Shown here piece after piece: positions 1 to 6,099 of a stretch of DNA of 42,467 nt (its first letter is position 1; each line of letters starts with the position of its first letter). The notes beneath the pieces are model-generated. The model had not been told where the DNA came from. It did not search any database and worked only from the letters and a program-made list of their open reading frames with translations. The stretch comes from Streptomyces sp. CBMA123 (GTDB lineage Bacteria > Actinomycetota > Actinomycetes > Streptomycetales > Streptomycetaceae): NCBI RefSeq assembly GCF_014596465.1, contig NZ_MECK01000601.1:1-42467 (forward strand), in the 5' to 3' direction. The position numbers and the translations under genes are program-made.

Positions 1-81
1 GAGCCGGGAGTATGCCGCCCGTTCCCGGCTCAACCTCACAGGCCCCTGAGCTGTCCGGTCCTTGCGGATCTCGAAGTCCAA
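1..81 (-). CDS. IS30-family transposase, N-terminal fragment (runs off window)
   Basis: Read on the minus strand from a TTG at 81, the 27 codons up to the window edge are open and begin M-D-F-E-I-R-K-D-R, followed by A-Q-G-P and S-R-E-R-A-A-Y-S-R-L. This resembles the opening of actinomycete IS30-type transposases, where a short basic segment precedes the first helix-turn-helix. Only the start is visible, so the DDE catalytic core cannot be checked. The rest of the element lies to the left of the window. The call rests on memory of the family's N-terminus, not on a search. Confidence 0.5.
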   Translation of the reverse strand, partial: MDFEIRKDRTAQGPVRLSRERAAYSRL

Positions 82-118
82 TGCATCCCCTGAACTGGGG
101 TGTTGCAACGACTCCTAG
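1..118. mobile_element. Right-hand end of a probable IS30-like insertion sequence
   Basis: The putative transposase start at 81 lies only about 40 bases from a segment around 99-117 (GTGTTGCAACGACTCCTAG) that looks like an insertion-sequence terminal region. The exact tip and any target duplication cannot be set, because the other end is outside the window. The genes immediately to the right (155-2011) look less GC-rich than the core genes, consistent with an accessory or inserted locus. Confidence 0.3.
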
Positions 119-154
119 AACCCAAGACGGATGGGGGCCCTTCGCCATGTCATC

Positions 155-706
155 TCAGGCCCGTGCCATCGGACGGTCCAGATCCAGCACCATCACATCG
201 TGCCGAGCCGCGCCCTCCCAGGGGATGGCCGACCCGACGCGCGCATAGCCCCACGCTCGGTAGGACGCCTGGGCCGCGATCGCCTCCGGTCGGCTGTTCA
301 GCATCACCCGGGCGTTGTCGATTCCTTCGATGAGGTCGCGGTGCATGCGAGTGGCGACGCCTTGGCGACGCCACTCGGGCCGAACTGCCAGCTCGAAGAG
401 ACCGAATGTCCGCTCTCCGTCCTCACGTCTGAGGTCCTCGGACACCGGATCGATCAACGTGTCCCACCATCCGGTGCTCTCCGACAGCGGGTAGCCGTAC
501 GCCATGCCCACAACGGTGTCTCCGTCGAAGGCAATCGCCGCCCGGAACCCCCGCCGACGCACCTGCGAGCGGAACCGGCGAAACGCCCGCTCCACGTCGG
601 CCGGCCCCTCGCCGTAAGGAGGCTCCACGAACGCCTCCGCGAACACCTCCTTCAACTGGCCCTCCAGCTCAGCCGCCTGGCTGCCGTCCAAGAGCCGAAC
701 CGCCAC
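155..706 (-). CDS. GNAT-family N-acetyltransferase
   Basis: This 183-residue protein fits a single-domain GCN5-related acetyltransferase that would move an acetyl group from acetyl-CoA to an unidentified small molecule or protein amine. The acetyl-CoA pyrophosphate loop (motif A) is visible at about residues 107-121: a beta strand ending L-A-V-R-P, then the loop R-R-Q-G-V-A. Motif B follows with N-S-R-P and a Y-R-A-W-G-Y helix near residues 137-155. It lies 46 bases downstream of the NUDIX gene on the same strand and probably shares its transcript. Its composition is lower in GC than the core genes. The substrate cannot be predicted. Confidence 0.85.
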   Translation of the reverse strand: MAVRLLDGSQAAELEGQLKEVFAEAFVEPPYGEGPADVERAFRRFRSQVRRRGFRAAIAFDGDTVVGMAYGYPLSESTGWWDTLIDPVSEDLRREDGERTFGLFELAVRPEWRRQGVATRMHRDLIEGIDNARVMLNSRPEAIAAQASYRAWGYARVGSAIPWEGAARHDVMVLDLDRPMARA

Positions 707-752
707 CGTCGCACCGCCCTACCACTGAGAGACCGCAGGCGTATCAACGTTG

Positions 753-1202
753 TCAAAGCAGATGTCGGCCGTCGTGGGTCCGAACGCTTGATGCCACGTC
801 GTCCCGAAGCGCGTCCAAGACACGTACCGCGTAGACCTCGGCCATGCGCTCGGAGACCTCAACCGGTGTGAGCCAGTTGACTTCGACCGACTCGTCCGAG
901 AGTCGCTCTCCCCCGCTCTCCGGTCGGCAGCGGAGAACGAGAGCAACGATCCCTCGGCTCACGTTCTTATACACGCCGGTCAGCCTTTCCACGCCGACCT
1001 TGATCCCGGTCTCCTCGTAGACCTCGCGGCGCACCCCGTCCTCGATAGCCTCGTCCAGCTCCAGCACGCCACCCGGAGGTTCCCAAGTCCCGTTGTCAGC
1101 ACGGCGAATCGCCAGCACCCGACCGTCCTCGCGCACCACCACCCCCGCGACGGACACGGAGTGGAGCGGCGTTGACTGGGACTTCCCGGCGCTGTTACTC
1201 AT
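753..1202 (-). CDS. NUDIX hydrolase
   Basis: This 149-residue enzyme should cleave a nucleoside-diphosphate-X compound in a metal-dependent way. The complete Nudix box is visible: G45, E51, then R59-E60 and E63-E64-x-G66 (G-x5-E-x7-R-E-x2-E-E-x-G). No Shine-Dalgarno precedes the ATG at 1202. Instead a TATCCT hexamer on the minus strand (1210-1215) ends 7 bases before it, so the mRNA may be leaderless. A GntR-type operator (1197-1211) covers this start. The gene is divergent from gntR and is followed by the GNAT gene. NUDIX plus GntR pairs also occur in integrative elements of streptomycetes (for example pSAM2, from memory), but no integrase or att site is visible. Substrate unknown. Confidence 0.9.
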   Translation of the reverse strand: MSNSAGKSQSTPLHSVSVAGVVVREDGRVLAIRRADNGTWEPPGGVLELDEAIEDGVRREVYEETGIKVGVERLTGVYKNVSRGIVALVLRCRPESGGERLSDESVEVNWLTPVEVSERMAEVYAVRVLDALRDDVASSVRTHDGRHLL

Positions 1203-1211
1203 GTGCAGGAG
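1197..1211. promoter_or_regulatory. Putative GntR operator at the gntR/nudix divergent start
   Basis: ACTCATGTGCAGGAG matches 14 of 15 positions of the site at 2063-2077 and the core of the perfect palindrome at 2098-2115. It overlaps the NUDIX start codon and lies 20 bases upstream of the gntR ATG. A repressor bound here would block the NUDIX promoter and could control gntR itself. Binding is inferred from sequence repetition and position. Confidence 0.6.
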
Positions 1212-1231
1212 GATAGGAGCCCTGAAGGACT

Positions 1232-2011
1232 ATGGCGAGTGGTGAAGTGGCCTCGTCGGCCACAGCGAAGTACCTACAGATCGCGGCTGACATCGCCGCA
1301 CAGGTCAAGTCGGGCGCTCTTGCTCCCGGTGCGACCGTGCCCAGCGAAGCGGAGCTCATGCAACGGTACGGAGTCGCTTCCGGGACGGTTCGCAAGGCCA
1401 TCGCCGAACTCCGAACGACGCAGCTGATCGAGACGCACCACGGTCGAGGCTCTTTTGTCCGCTCCCGCCCTCCGGTACAGCGGAAGTCTGCGGACCGATT
1501 CCGCCGCGCCCACCGCAAAGCCGGCAAGGCCGCGTACCTCGCAGAGGCGGAGACCTCCGGCGGCGTCCCGTCCGTGACCGTGCTGTTCGTGGGCCCCATA
1601 GCAGCACCTCCTGAGATCGCCGATCGCTTGGGACTTCCCGCAGACACCCAAGTGCTGGCCCGGAAGCGCCGGTACTTCCGAGATGGGGTACCCACCGAGG
1701 AGGCCACGTCATACCTGCCGTGGGATGTAGTCAAGGACATCCCCGAAGTCTTCGCCGAGAACCCAGGTGGCGGCGGCATCTACGCCCGCCTCGAAGAGCA
1801 TGGCCACTCCCTCGCCGAGTTCACCGAGTCCGTGCGGGCCAGGCTCGCAAGCAAGCCCGAGACCAAAGCGCTCACGCTGAGCCCTGGTGCGCCAGTGATC
1901 CATCTCGTTCGCGAGGCCATCACCACGGATGGTCGCGTGGTGGAGGTGTGCGACACCGTCATGGCCGCAGATCAGTTCGTTCTCGACTATCGCTTCCCCG
2001 CACATGACTGA
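1232..2011 (+). CDS. GntR-family transcriptional regulator (HutC/UTRA type)
   Basis: This 259-residue regulator has an N-terminal winged helix-turn-helix (about residues 12-78). It shows the typical G-x-x-x-P-G-x-x-x-P-S-E-A-E-L segment and a recognition helix with V-A-S-G-T-V-R-K-A. A longer UTRA ligand-binding domain follows (about 100-255), giving the HutC subfamily layout. The ATG at 1232 has GAAGGA about 5 bases upstream. The gene is divergent from the NUDIX gene and lies directly upstream of the graspetide cassette. The same palindromic motif occurs at both its own start and the cassette start, so it probably represses or co-ordinates itself, the NUDIX-GNAT pair and the cassette. The effector is unknown; UTRA domains usually bind small metabolites. 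Confidence 0.93.
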   Translation: MASGEVASSATAKYLQIAADIAAQVKSGALAPGATVPSEAELMQRYGVASGTVRKAIAELRTTQLIETHHGRGSFVRSRPPVQRKSADRFRRAHRKAGKAAYLAEAETSGGVPSVTVLFVGPIAAPPEIADRLGLPADTQVLARKRRYFRDGVPTEEATSYLPWDVVKDIPEVFAENPGGGGIYARLEEHGHSLAEFTESVRARLASKPETKALTLSPGAPVIHLVREAITTDGRVVEVCDTVMAADQFVLDYRFPAHD

Positions 2012-2028
2012 CTGACAATCAACTCTCT

Positions 2029-2062
2029 CAACCCGTCGCGAGGTTCCTCTCGCGACGGGTTG
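2029..2062 (+). terminator. Hairpin terminator after gntR
   Basis: A perfect 14-bp stem (2029-2042 with 2049-2062, arm CAACCCGTCGCGAG) closes a 6-base loop, 18 bases after the gntR stop. There is no clear U-tract, as is usual in high-GC actinomycetes. It separates gntR transcription from the downstream cassette, whose operators begin at once after it. Confidence 0.8.
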
Positions 2063-2079
2063 ACTCATGTACAGGAGTC
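2062..2079. promoter_or_regulatory. Putative GntR operator 1 of the cassette
   Basis: GACTCATGTACAGGAGTC is an 18-base palindrome with one mismatched pair. It starts 36 bases before the perfect copy at 2098-2115, so the two centres are about three and a half helical turns apart. It shares ACTCATGT(A/G)CAGGAG with the site at the gntR/nudix start. Confidence 0.65.
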
Positions 2080-2097
2080 GGGCACTCTTCTACTCGT

Positions 2098-2115
2098 CAC
2101 TCATGTACATGAGTG
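2098..2115. promoter_or_regulatory. Putative GntR operator 2 (perfect palindrome)
   Basis: CACTCATGTACATGAGTG is a perfect 18-base palindrome about 30 bases upstream of the preferred start of the HATPase gene. It is the best copy of the three related sites near the GntR gene, and is the expected symmetry for a dimeric winged-helix repressor. Confidence 0.7.
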
Positions 2116-2146
2116 CATGGAAACACCTCATTTAGAGGAGATGGTC

Positions 2147-2629
2147 GTGTTCGAGGCCGACATCCTGGAAGTTCCCATGCAGCACGCTTCGATGGAGTGT
2201 CGTGCGACTCCTGGCACCGATTCGATGTCGGTGCTGCCGACATCGGACCTGCTGCTGCCCTACCAGCCGGAGTCGGTGGCAGCTGCGCGCCGGTTCGTCG
2301 GCGCGCAGCTGCGGGAGTGGGGGCCGAGCGACCTGGTGGACGACGCTGCCGTGATCGTCAGCGAGCTGGTCACCAACTCCCTCAAGACCGGCTGCCAGAC
2401 CCGCATGCTCGTCGGCATCCGCCATCCGACCGACCACATCGTCCGCATCCTCGTCGGCGACGGCTCCCGGTCGATGCCCGTGATGGTCCAGGCCCGGCCC
2501 GACGCCACGTCGGGCCGGGGGCTGGCGATGGTCCACCGGCTCACCCATGGCCGCTGGGGCGTCACGCTTCTCCCCTTCGGCAAGGTCGTCCACGCCGACC
2601 TTGCGACACCTGCGCCGACCCCCCGGTGA
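2147..2629 (+). CDS. HATPase-like (anti-sigma/histidine-kinase ATPase fold) regulatory protein
   Basis: The product (160 residues from GTG 2147) has the ATP-binding fold of anti-sigma factors of the RsbW type. The N box reads D-D-A-A-V-I-V-S-E-L-V-T-N-S, and a glycine-rich lid S-G-R-G-L-A-M-V-H-R-L lies nearer the C-terminus. The D-G box is weak. AGAGGAG at 2134-2140 sits 6 bases before GTG 2147, so that start is preferred. ATGs at 2117 and 2141 are alternatives; 2117 would add an in-frame TTA codon, which in streptomycetes needs bldA. The stop overlaps the next start (GTGA), so the two are translationally coupled. Proteins like this often precede streptomycete RiPP or DUF397-type cassettes as putative regulators. 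Its partner is unknown. Confidence 0.85.
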   Translation: MFEADILEVPMQHASMECRATPGTDSMSVLPTSDLLLPYQPESVAAARRFVGAQLREWGPSDLVDDAAVIVSELVTNSLKTGCQTRMLVGIRHPTDHIVRILVGDGSRSMPVMVQARPDATSGRGLAMVHRLTHGRWGVTLLPFGKVVHADLATPAPTPR

Positions 2630-2787
2630 ACTCGCAACCCTCTGACGCCGATTGCGCCCCCGACGACGCGCCGCCACCGCCGTCCGACCCCGACCCCACG
2701 CAGGTCTGGGCCGCCTACGGCGTATCCGCCGCGGCCGGGCTGCACATCGTCGTCGCGGCCCTCGTACTGATCAACCGCTCCCACTGA
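2626..2787 (+). CDS. Small single-pass membrane peptide (53 aa), unknown function
   Basis: A 53-residue frame begins at GTG 2626, overlapping the HATPase stop as GTGA, which supports it as a real cistron. The N-terminal half is acidic and proline-rich (several D-P and P-P pairs). The C-terminal half holds one hydrophobic segment of about 20 residues (V-W-A-A-Y-G-V-S-A-A-A-G-L, then I-V-V-A-A-L-V-L-I), followed by N-R-S-H. This suggests a tail-anchored or single-pass protein. It belongs to no family I recognise. A strong hairpin follows directly. Confidence 0.55.
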   Translation: MNSQPSDADCAPDDAPPPPSDPDPTQVWAAYGVSAAAGLHIVVAALVLINRSH

Positions 2788-2790
2788 ACT

Positions 2791-2825
2791 CCCGTCCGCG
2801 CCGTCGGCCCGGCGGCGCGGACGGG
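2791..2825 (+). terminator. Intracassette hairpin (terminator or attenuator)
   Basis: A perfect 13-bp GC-rich stem (2791-2803 with 2813-2825) with a 9-base loop starts 3 bases after the stop of the 53-aa gene. The next gene begins 37 bases later with its own good ribosome site (AAGGAGAAAGA). It could end most transcripts, splitting the cassette into a regulatory and a biosynthetic half, or protect the upstream mRNA end. Confidence 0.65.
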
Positions 2826-2861
2826 ATCACCAACACACACATCAACACCCAAGGAGAAAGA

Positions 2862-2996
2862 ATGGGTTGGGGAACCGACAAGCCCAGCGGCGGCAAGCAC
2901 GGCGGCAAGAAGGACCCGGGCACGAGCAAGCCGTCCCCCGACGGATCCCAGCCGGCGCCCGAGCCGAAGCACAAGAAGGGCGAGGGCGAGAAGTGA
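2862..2996 (+). CDS. Small basic Gly/Lys/Pro-rich peptide (44 aa), unknown function
   Basis: ATG 2862 has AAGGAGAAAGA immediately upstream, and the stop overlaps the methyltransferase start as GTGA. Both features support expression. The 44-residue product has no hydrophobic segment: it starts M-G-W-G-T-D-K and continues with G-G-K-H-G-G-K-K, then proline- and lysine-rich sequence ending K-G-E-G-E-K. It looks disordered and nucleic-acid- or peptide-binding in character. It could be an accessory factor or a second precursor-like peptide for the adjacent methyltransferase. It has no Cys and few hydroxyl residues, so it is not a typical lanthipeptide core. Confidence 0.65.
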   Translation: MGWGTDKPSGGKHGGKKDPGTSKPSPDGSQPAPEPKHKKGEGEK

Positions 2997-4189
2997 CGGA
3001 CCCCGTGCATCGACCGGAGCAGGCCGCCGTGCGCGGCCTGCTCCGGGCCGTCGGCGAAGCGCTCGACGGCCCCGTTCCTCCGGAGTGGCAGAAGGCCATC
3101 ACGGCGGTCCCGCGCCATCGCTTCCTCCCCGAACGGATCTGGCTGGAGAACACCCACGACGATTACGAACCGTGCGACCTCTCCACCGACCACCAACGTT
3201 GGTTCGAGGCGGCGTACGCGGACGCGCCCGTCGTCACCCAGGTCAACGACGGCCAGCCGGCCGCCGACCCGACCGCCGCCTGGCCGTCCTCCTCCGCCTC
3301 GGCCCCCTCGATCGTCGTCCGCATGCTCCGAGACCTCGACGTCCGCCCCGGCATGAACGTCCTGGAGATCGGCACCGGCACCGGCTGGAACGCCGCCCTC
3401 CTCGCCCACCGCCTCGGCCCCAGACACGTCACCTCGATCGAGATCGATCCCGAGGTCTCCGAACAAGCCTGGGCCTCCCTCAACACGGCAGGCCTGGACG
3501 TCGACCTCGTCCGCGGAGACGGCTCCCTGGGCTGGCCCCGCCGCCACCCGTACGACCGGATCGTCTCCACCTGCTCGGTCCGCCGCGTCCCCTGGGCCTG
3601 GATCGAACAGACCCGCCCCGGCGGCGTCATCCTCACCCCCTGGGACAACCCGATGCTCTGCTGGGGACTCCTCAAGCTCACCGTCGAACGCGACCGGGCC
3701 CAGGGCCGCTTCAGCCCCTACTCCGCGTTCATGCTGATGCGCAACCACCGGCAGGACCTGCGGATCTTCCGCGACGTCGTCCGGGACGAGCACGTCCCGG
3801 ACGAATCCGAGACCACGCTGCCCCCGTGGGAGGTCACGGGCGACAACTGGGAGGCCCGCTTCGCCCTCGGCCTACGGCTCGGCGACGTGTGGACCGCCTG
3901 GGAACACGAGCCGGGCGTCGACGGCGTCGACGCCCGGCTCTGGATCGCGACCACCGACACCCGCTCCTGGGCCGCCGTCGACCACAACCATGACCGAGCA
4001 AACCGCTTCACCGTCTGGCAGTACGGCCCCCGCCGCCTCTGGGACGAGGTCACCGCCGCCCACCACTGGTGGGAGCAGCACGACCGCCCAGCCCCCACCC
4101 GCTTCGGCCTCACCGTCACTGCGAACACCCAGTGGCCATGGCTCGACCACCCCAGCCACCCTGTCCATCAGGAGGCGCAGCACAGATGA
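2993..4189 (+). CDS. PIMT-like SAM methyltransferase of the ATP-grasp/FxLD peptide type (copy 1)
   Basis: This 398-residue protein has an N-terminal substrate segment with V-P-R-H-R-F-L-P, as in protein-L-isoaspartate methyltransferases. A Rossmann SAM-binding domain follows: motif I V-L-E-I-G-T-G-T-G-W near residues 123-132, the acidic ribose-binding I-E-I-D-P, and S-T-C-S-V-R-R-V-P. A long C-terminal extension completes it. This domain order matches methyltransferases encoded with ATP-grasp-modified or FxLD RiPPs, some of which convert Asp to aspartimide. The start is GTG 2993 (GTGA overlap with the 44-aa gene) and its stop overlaps the tgmA ATG (ATGA). Compared with tgmC at 4895 it is clearly related but divergent, so the cassette carries two enzymes. 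Its substrate may be TgmA or the 44-aa peptide. Confidence 0.85.
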   Translation: MTDPVHRPEQAAVRGLLRAVGEALDGPVPPEWQKAITAVPRHRFLPERIWLENTHDDYEPCDLSTDHQRWFEAAYADAPVVTQVNDGQPAADPTAAWPSSSASAPSIVVRMLRDLDVRPGMNVLEIGTGTGWNAALLAHRLGPRHVTSIEIDPEVSEQAWASLNTAGLDVDLVRGDGSLGWPRRHPYDRIVSTCSVRRVPWAWIEQTRPGGVILTPWDNPMLCWGLLKLTVERDRAQGRFSPYSAFMLMRNHRQDLRIFRDVVRDEHVPDESETTLPPWEVTGDNWEARFALGLRLGDVWTAWEHEPGVDGVDARLWIATTDTRSWAAVDHNHDRANRFTVWQYGPRRLWDEVTAAHHWWEQHDRPAPTRFGLTVTANTQWPWLDHPSHPVHQEAQHR

Positions 4190-4458
4190 CCACCGCACCG
4201 TGGGGCACCACCCGCATGGGGCCGTACCCGGAGTCCAGCCCGATCCCCGCCCTGACGCCCGTGATCGATCCCGAAACGCAGGTCGCCGTGTTCGTAGACG
4301 AGCACGGCCGCACGGTCGAGATGGGTGCGCACGGCACCAGCACCGAAACCAGCACGCCCACGAGCACGGGCGGCGGCGACGGCCAGAGCGGGCAGCAGAA
4401 CCAGCCGACCGACATGGACAGCATGCCCGCGAACGACCAGGATCAGGGCGCGGGCTGA
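4186..4458 (+). CDS. tgmA: Putative ATP-grasp-modified RiPP (graspetide) precursor peptide
   Basis: This 90-residue peptide has the recognisable actinomycete graspetide-precursor layout. The leader contains P-W-G-T-T-R-M near the start, a P-I-P-A-L-x-P segment, then D-P-E-T-Q-V-A-V-F-V-D-E-H-G-R-T-V-E-M-G-x-H-G-T. The core region begins at about residue 50: nine Ser/Thr lie within residues 51-61, then glycines, D65 and a tail with D76, D78, D84 and D86. Hydroxyls and carboxylates are the partners for omega-ester links made by ATP-grasp ligases. AGGAGG lies about 9 bases upstream of ATG 4186, which overlaps the methyltransferase stop. The next gene, the ligase, starts one base after its stop but is broken. 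Bond pattern and final product cannot be predicted. Confidence 0.88.
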   Translation: MTTAPWGTTRMGPYPESSPIPALTPVIDPETQVAVFVDEHGRTVEMGAHGTSTETSTPTSTGGGDGQSGQQNQPTDMDSMPANDQDQGAG

Positions 4459-4459
4459 C

Positions 4460-4898
4460 ATGACACCGGATCGACACCGGGCGGTTCTGGTCCTGACCGG
4501 CCCCTACGACGTGACAGCCGACGTGGTCCTGCGCGTCTTGGCCGACCGTCGAGTCCCGGTCGTCCGGGTGGAAGGCCTTCGACGCGCGGGTGACCGCCGT
4601 CGGAGACCGCCTGTTCGGCGTCCGGATCGACAGCCCCGATCTCGACTGGCGCCACCGGCAGGACCGGATGACGTGCGCGCCGGTGGAGATCCCCGAACCG
4701 GTCGCGCGGTCGGTCGCCGCCTACCTCGTTGAATTCCGTTTGGTGTACGGCGCGTTCGACTTCGCCGTGACCGCCTCGGGCGACTGGTACTTCCTTGAGT
4801 GCAACCCGAACTGCCAGTGGGCGTGGCAGCCGGCCAGGACCAGCGCCGCGATCGCCCGCGCCATTGCCGATCAGCTGGAGAGAGGTCCCGACACGTGA
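4460..4898 (+). pseudogene. tgmB: ATP-grasp peptide maturase, internally deleted and frameshifted
   Basis: Two pieces of one ligase gene are present in different frames. The first starts at ATG 4460 and reads like the ligase N-terminus (A-V-L-V-L-T-G-P-Y-D-V-T-A-D, then R-R-V-P-V-V-R-V) for about 35 residues, to about 4570. The second, in another frame from about 4569 to 4898, is the C-terminal third: K-A-F-D-A-R-V-T, then G-D-R-L-F-G-V-R-I-D-S-P-D-L-D-W-R, the metal-binding F-D-F-A-V and E-C-N-P-N. The central ATP-binding part is gone. Family members are about 300-330 residues, so roughly 150-200 residues are missing. The stop still overlaps tgmC (GTGA), so the layout of the intact operon is preserved. 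The first frame alone would give a 90-residue product with a nonsense Arg/Pro-rich tail. Confidence 0.85.
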
Positions 4899-6037
4899 GT
4901 ACACCGGCTCAGCTCCGTACTGCCCTGGTGGACGGCTTCACCGGGGAGGACAAGATCACCGATCCGGCCTGGGAGCACGCCGCCAGAGCGGTCCCCCGGG
5001 AACTGTTCGTCGGTTCCTACTTCCTTCCGGTCGAGGGAAGTTACCCGACCGCCTACCGGCCCGTGTTCCGGGGCGAGCCCGGCTGGCTGGAGCAGGTCTA
5101 CAGCAACGAAACGCTGATCACCCAACTCGACGGGCGCACCCGCCCCGAGGACGTGACCGGCGGCACCGTCACGGGGGTTCCGTCCTCGTCGTCCACCCTG
5201 CCGTCCCTGGTCCTGCGCATGTGGCACCAGCTCGGCGCCGAGGCCGGCCACCGGGTGCTCGAGATCGGCACCGGCACCGGCTACTCGACCGCCCTCGGCG
5301 CGCACCGGCTCGGGAACGCCAACCTCACCAGCGTCGAATACGACCCGGGGGTGGGCGAGGCCGCTGCAGCCGCCCTCAAGGCAGCCGGGTACTCCCCACG
5401 CCTGATCATCGGCGACGGACTGCTCGGCGACCCGGACGGAGGCCCCTACGACCGACTCGTCGCCACCTGTTCGGTTCGCTACGTGCCGCCCCCGTGGCTG
5501 CACCAGGTGAAGCCCGGCGGCCGGATCCTGGTCACGCTGTCCGGCTGGTCCTTCGGCTTCGGTCTCGCGCTGCTGGTCGTGACCGGTCCCGGAGAAGCCA
5601 CCGGCCGATTCCTGCCCGGCTACACCAGCTTCATGATCGCCCGCCCGCACGACCGGCCGCCCCGCCAGAGCCTGTCACTGCTCCCCGGCGACGAACGCCC
5701 GACCCGGATCGACCCCGAGATCATCGGCACCTGGACGGGCAACTGGGTCTCCCAGCTCGCAGCGCCCTCGGCCGAGCGGATGGGCGTCGGCGGACAGCAG
5801 ATCCTCTCCGACGTGGCCACGGGATCACAGGCCCGGACCATGCCGGCCCCGGGAGGCGGCTGGACCGTCGTCCAGCGGGGCCCGCTCCGGCTCTGGGACC
5901 AGGTGGAGAGCGCCATCGAAGCCTGGCAGAGGGCGGGCGAGCCGCATCAGGAGGGCTTCGGGTTCACCGTCTCCAGGTCGGGACAACGCGTCTGGATCGG
6001 CCACGAGGACGGCCCTGGCTGGAGCCTCCCCATCTGA
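4895..6037 (+). CDS. tgmC: ATP-grasp peptide maturase system methyltransferase (PIMT homologue)
   Basis: This 380-residue methyltransferase has a PIMT-like N-terminus (A-V-P-R-E-L-F-V near residue 31), then T-Q-L-D-G and a P-S-S-S-S-T-L-P-S-L-V segment. SAM motif I is V-L-E-I-G-T-G-T-G-Y, followed by V-E-Y-D-P, G-D-G-L and A-T-C-S-V-R-Y-V-P. It carries the long C-terminal extension of graspetide-associated enzymes. In characterised relatives (the fuscimiditide pathway) such an enzyme methylates an Asp of the crosslinked peptide, which then cyclises to aspartimide. Start GTG 4895 overlaps the tgmB stop. The reading frame is full length with no visible damage to the SAM motifs, in contrast to tgmB. 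A strong terminator follows. Confidence 0.9.
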   Translation: MSTPAQLRTALVDGFTGEDKITDPAWEHAARAVPRELFVGSYFLPVEGSYPTAYRPVFRGEPGWLEQVYSNETLITQLDGRTRPEDVTGGTVTGVPSSSSTLPSLVLRMWHQLGAEAGHRVLEIGTGTGYSTALGAHRLGNANLTSVEYDPGVGEAAAAALKAAGYSPRLIIGDGLLGDPDGGPYDRLVATCSVRYVPPPWLHQVKPGGRILVTLSGWSFGFGLALLVVTGPGEATGRFLPGYTSFMIARPHDRPPRQSLSLLPGDERPTRIDPEIIGTWTGNWVSQLAAPSAERMGVGGQQILSDVATGSQARTMPAPGGGWTVVQRGPLRLWDQVESAIEAWQRAGEPHQEGFGFTVSRSGQRVWIGHEDGPGWSLPI

Positions 6038-6045
6038 AACGGCCA

Positions 6046-6080
6046 ACGGCCCGGCTCCCCCATCCGGGGAGCCGGGCCGT
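6046..6080 (+). terminator. Terminator of the graspetide cassette
   Basis: A perfect 15-bp stem (6046-6060 with 6066-6080, arm ACGGCCCGGCTCCCC) with a 5-base loop starts 8 bases after the tgmC stop. It faces the convergent small gene ending at 6100, so it may serve both strands. Confidence 0.88.
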
Positions 6081-6099
6081 CGCACACACGAGACCGTGA

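Noticed and set aside
1..31. GAGCCGGGA/TCCCGGCTC inverted repeat that looks like a terminator
   Set aside because: It lies inside the coding start of the putative IS30 transposase, has a 13-base loop and no gene ending next to it, so it is more likely chance symmetry in GC-rich coding DNA.
4325..4732. 135-codon frame covering the tgmA end and tgmB start as one gene
   Set aside because: Its first half is the wrong frame of tgmA. Only the part from 4460 is meaningful, as the N-terminal stub of the broken ligase.
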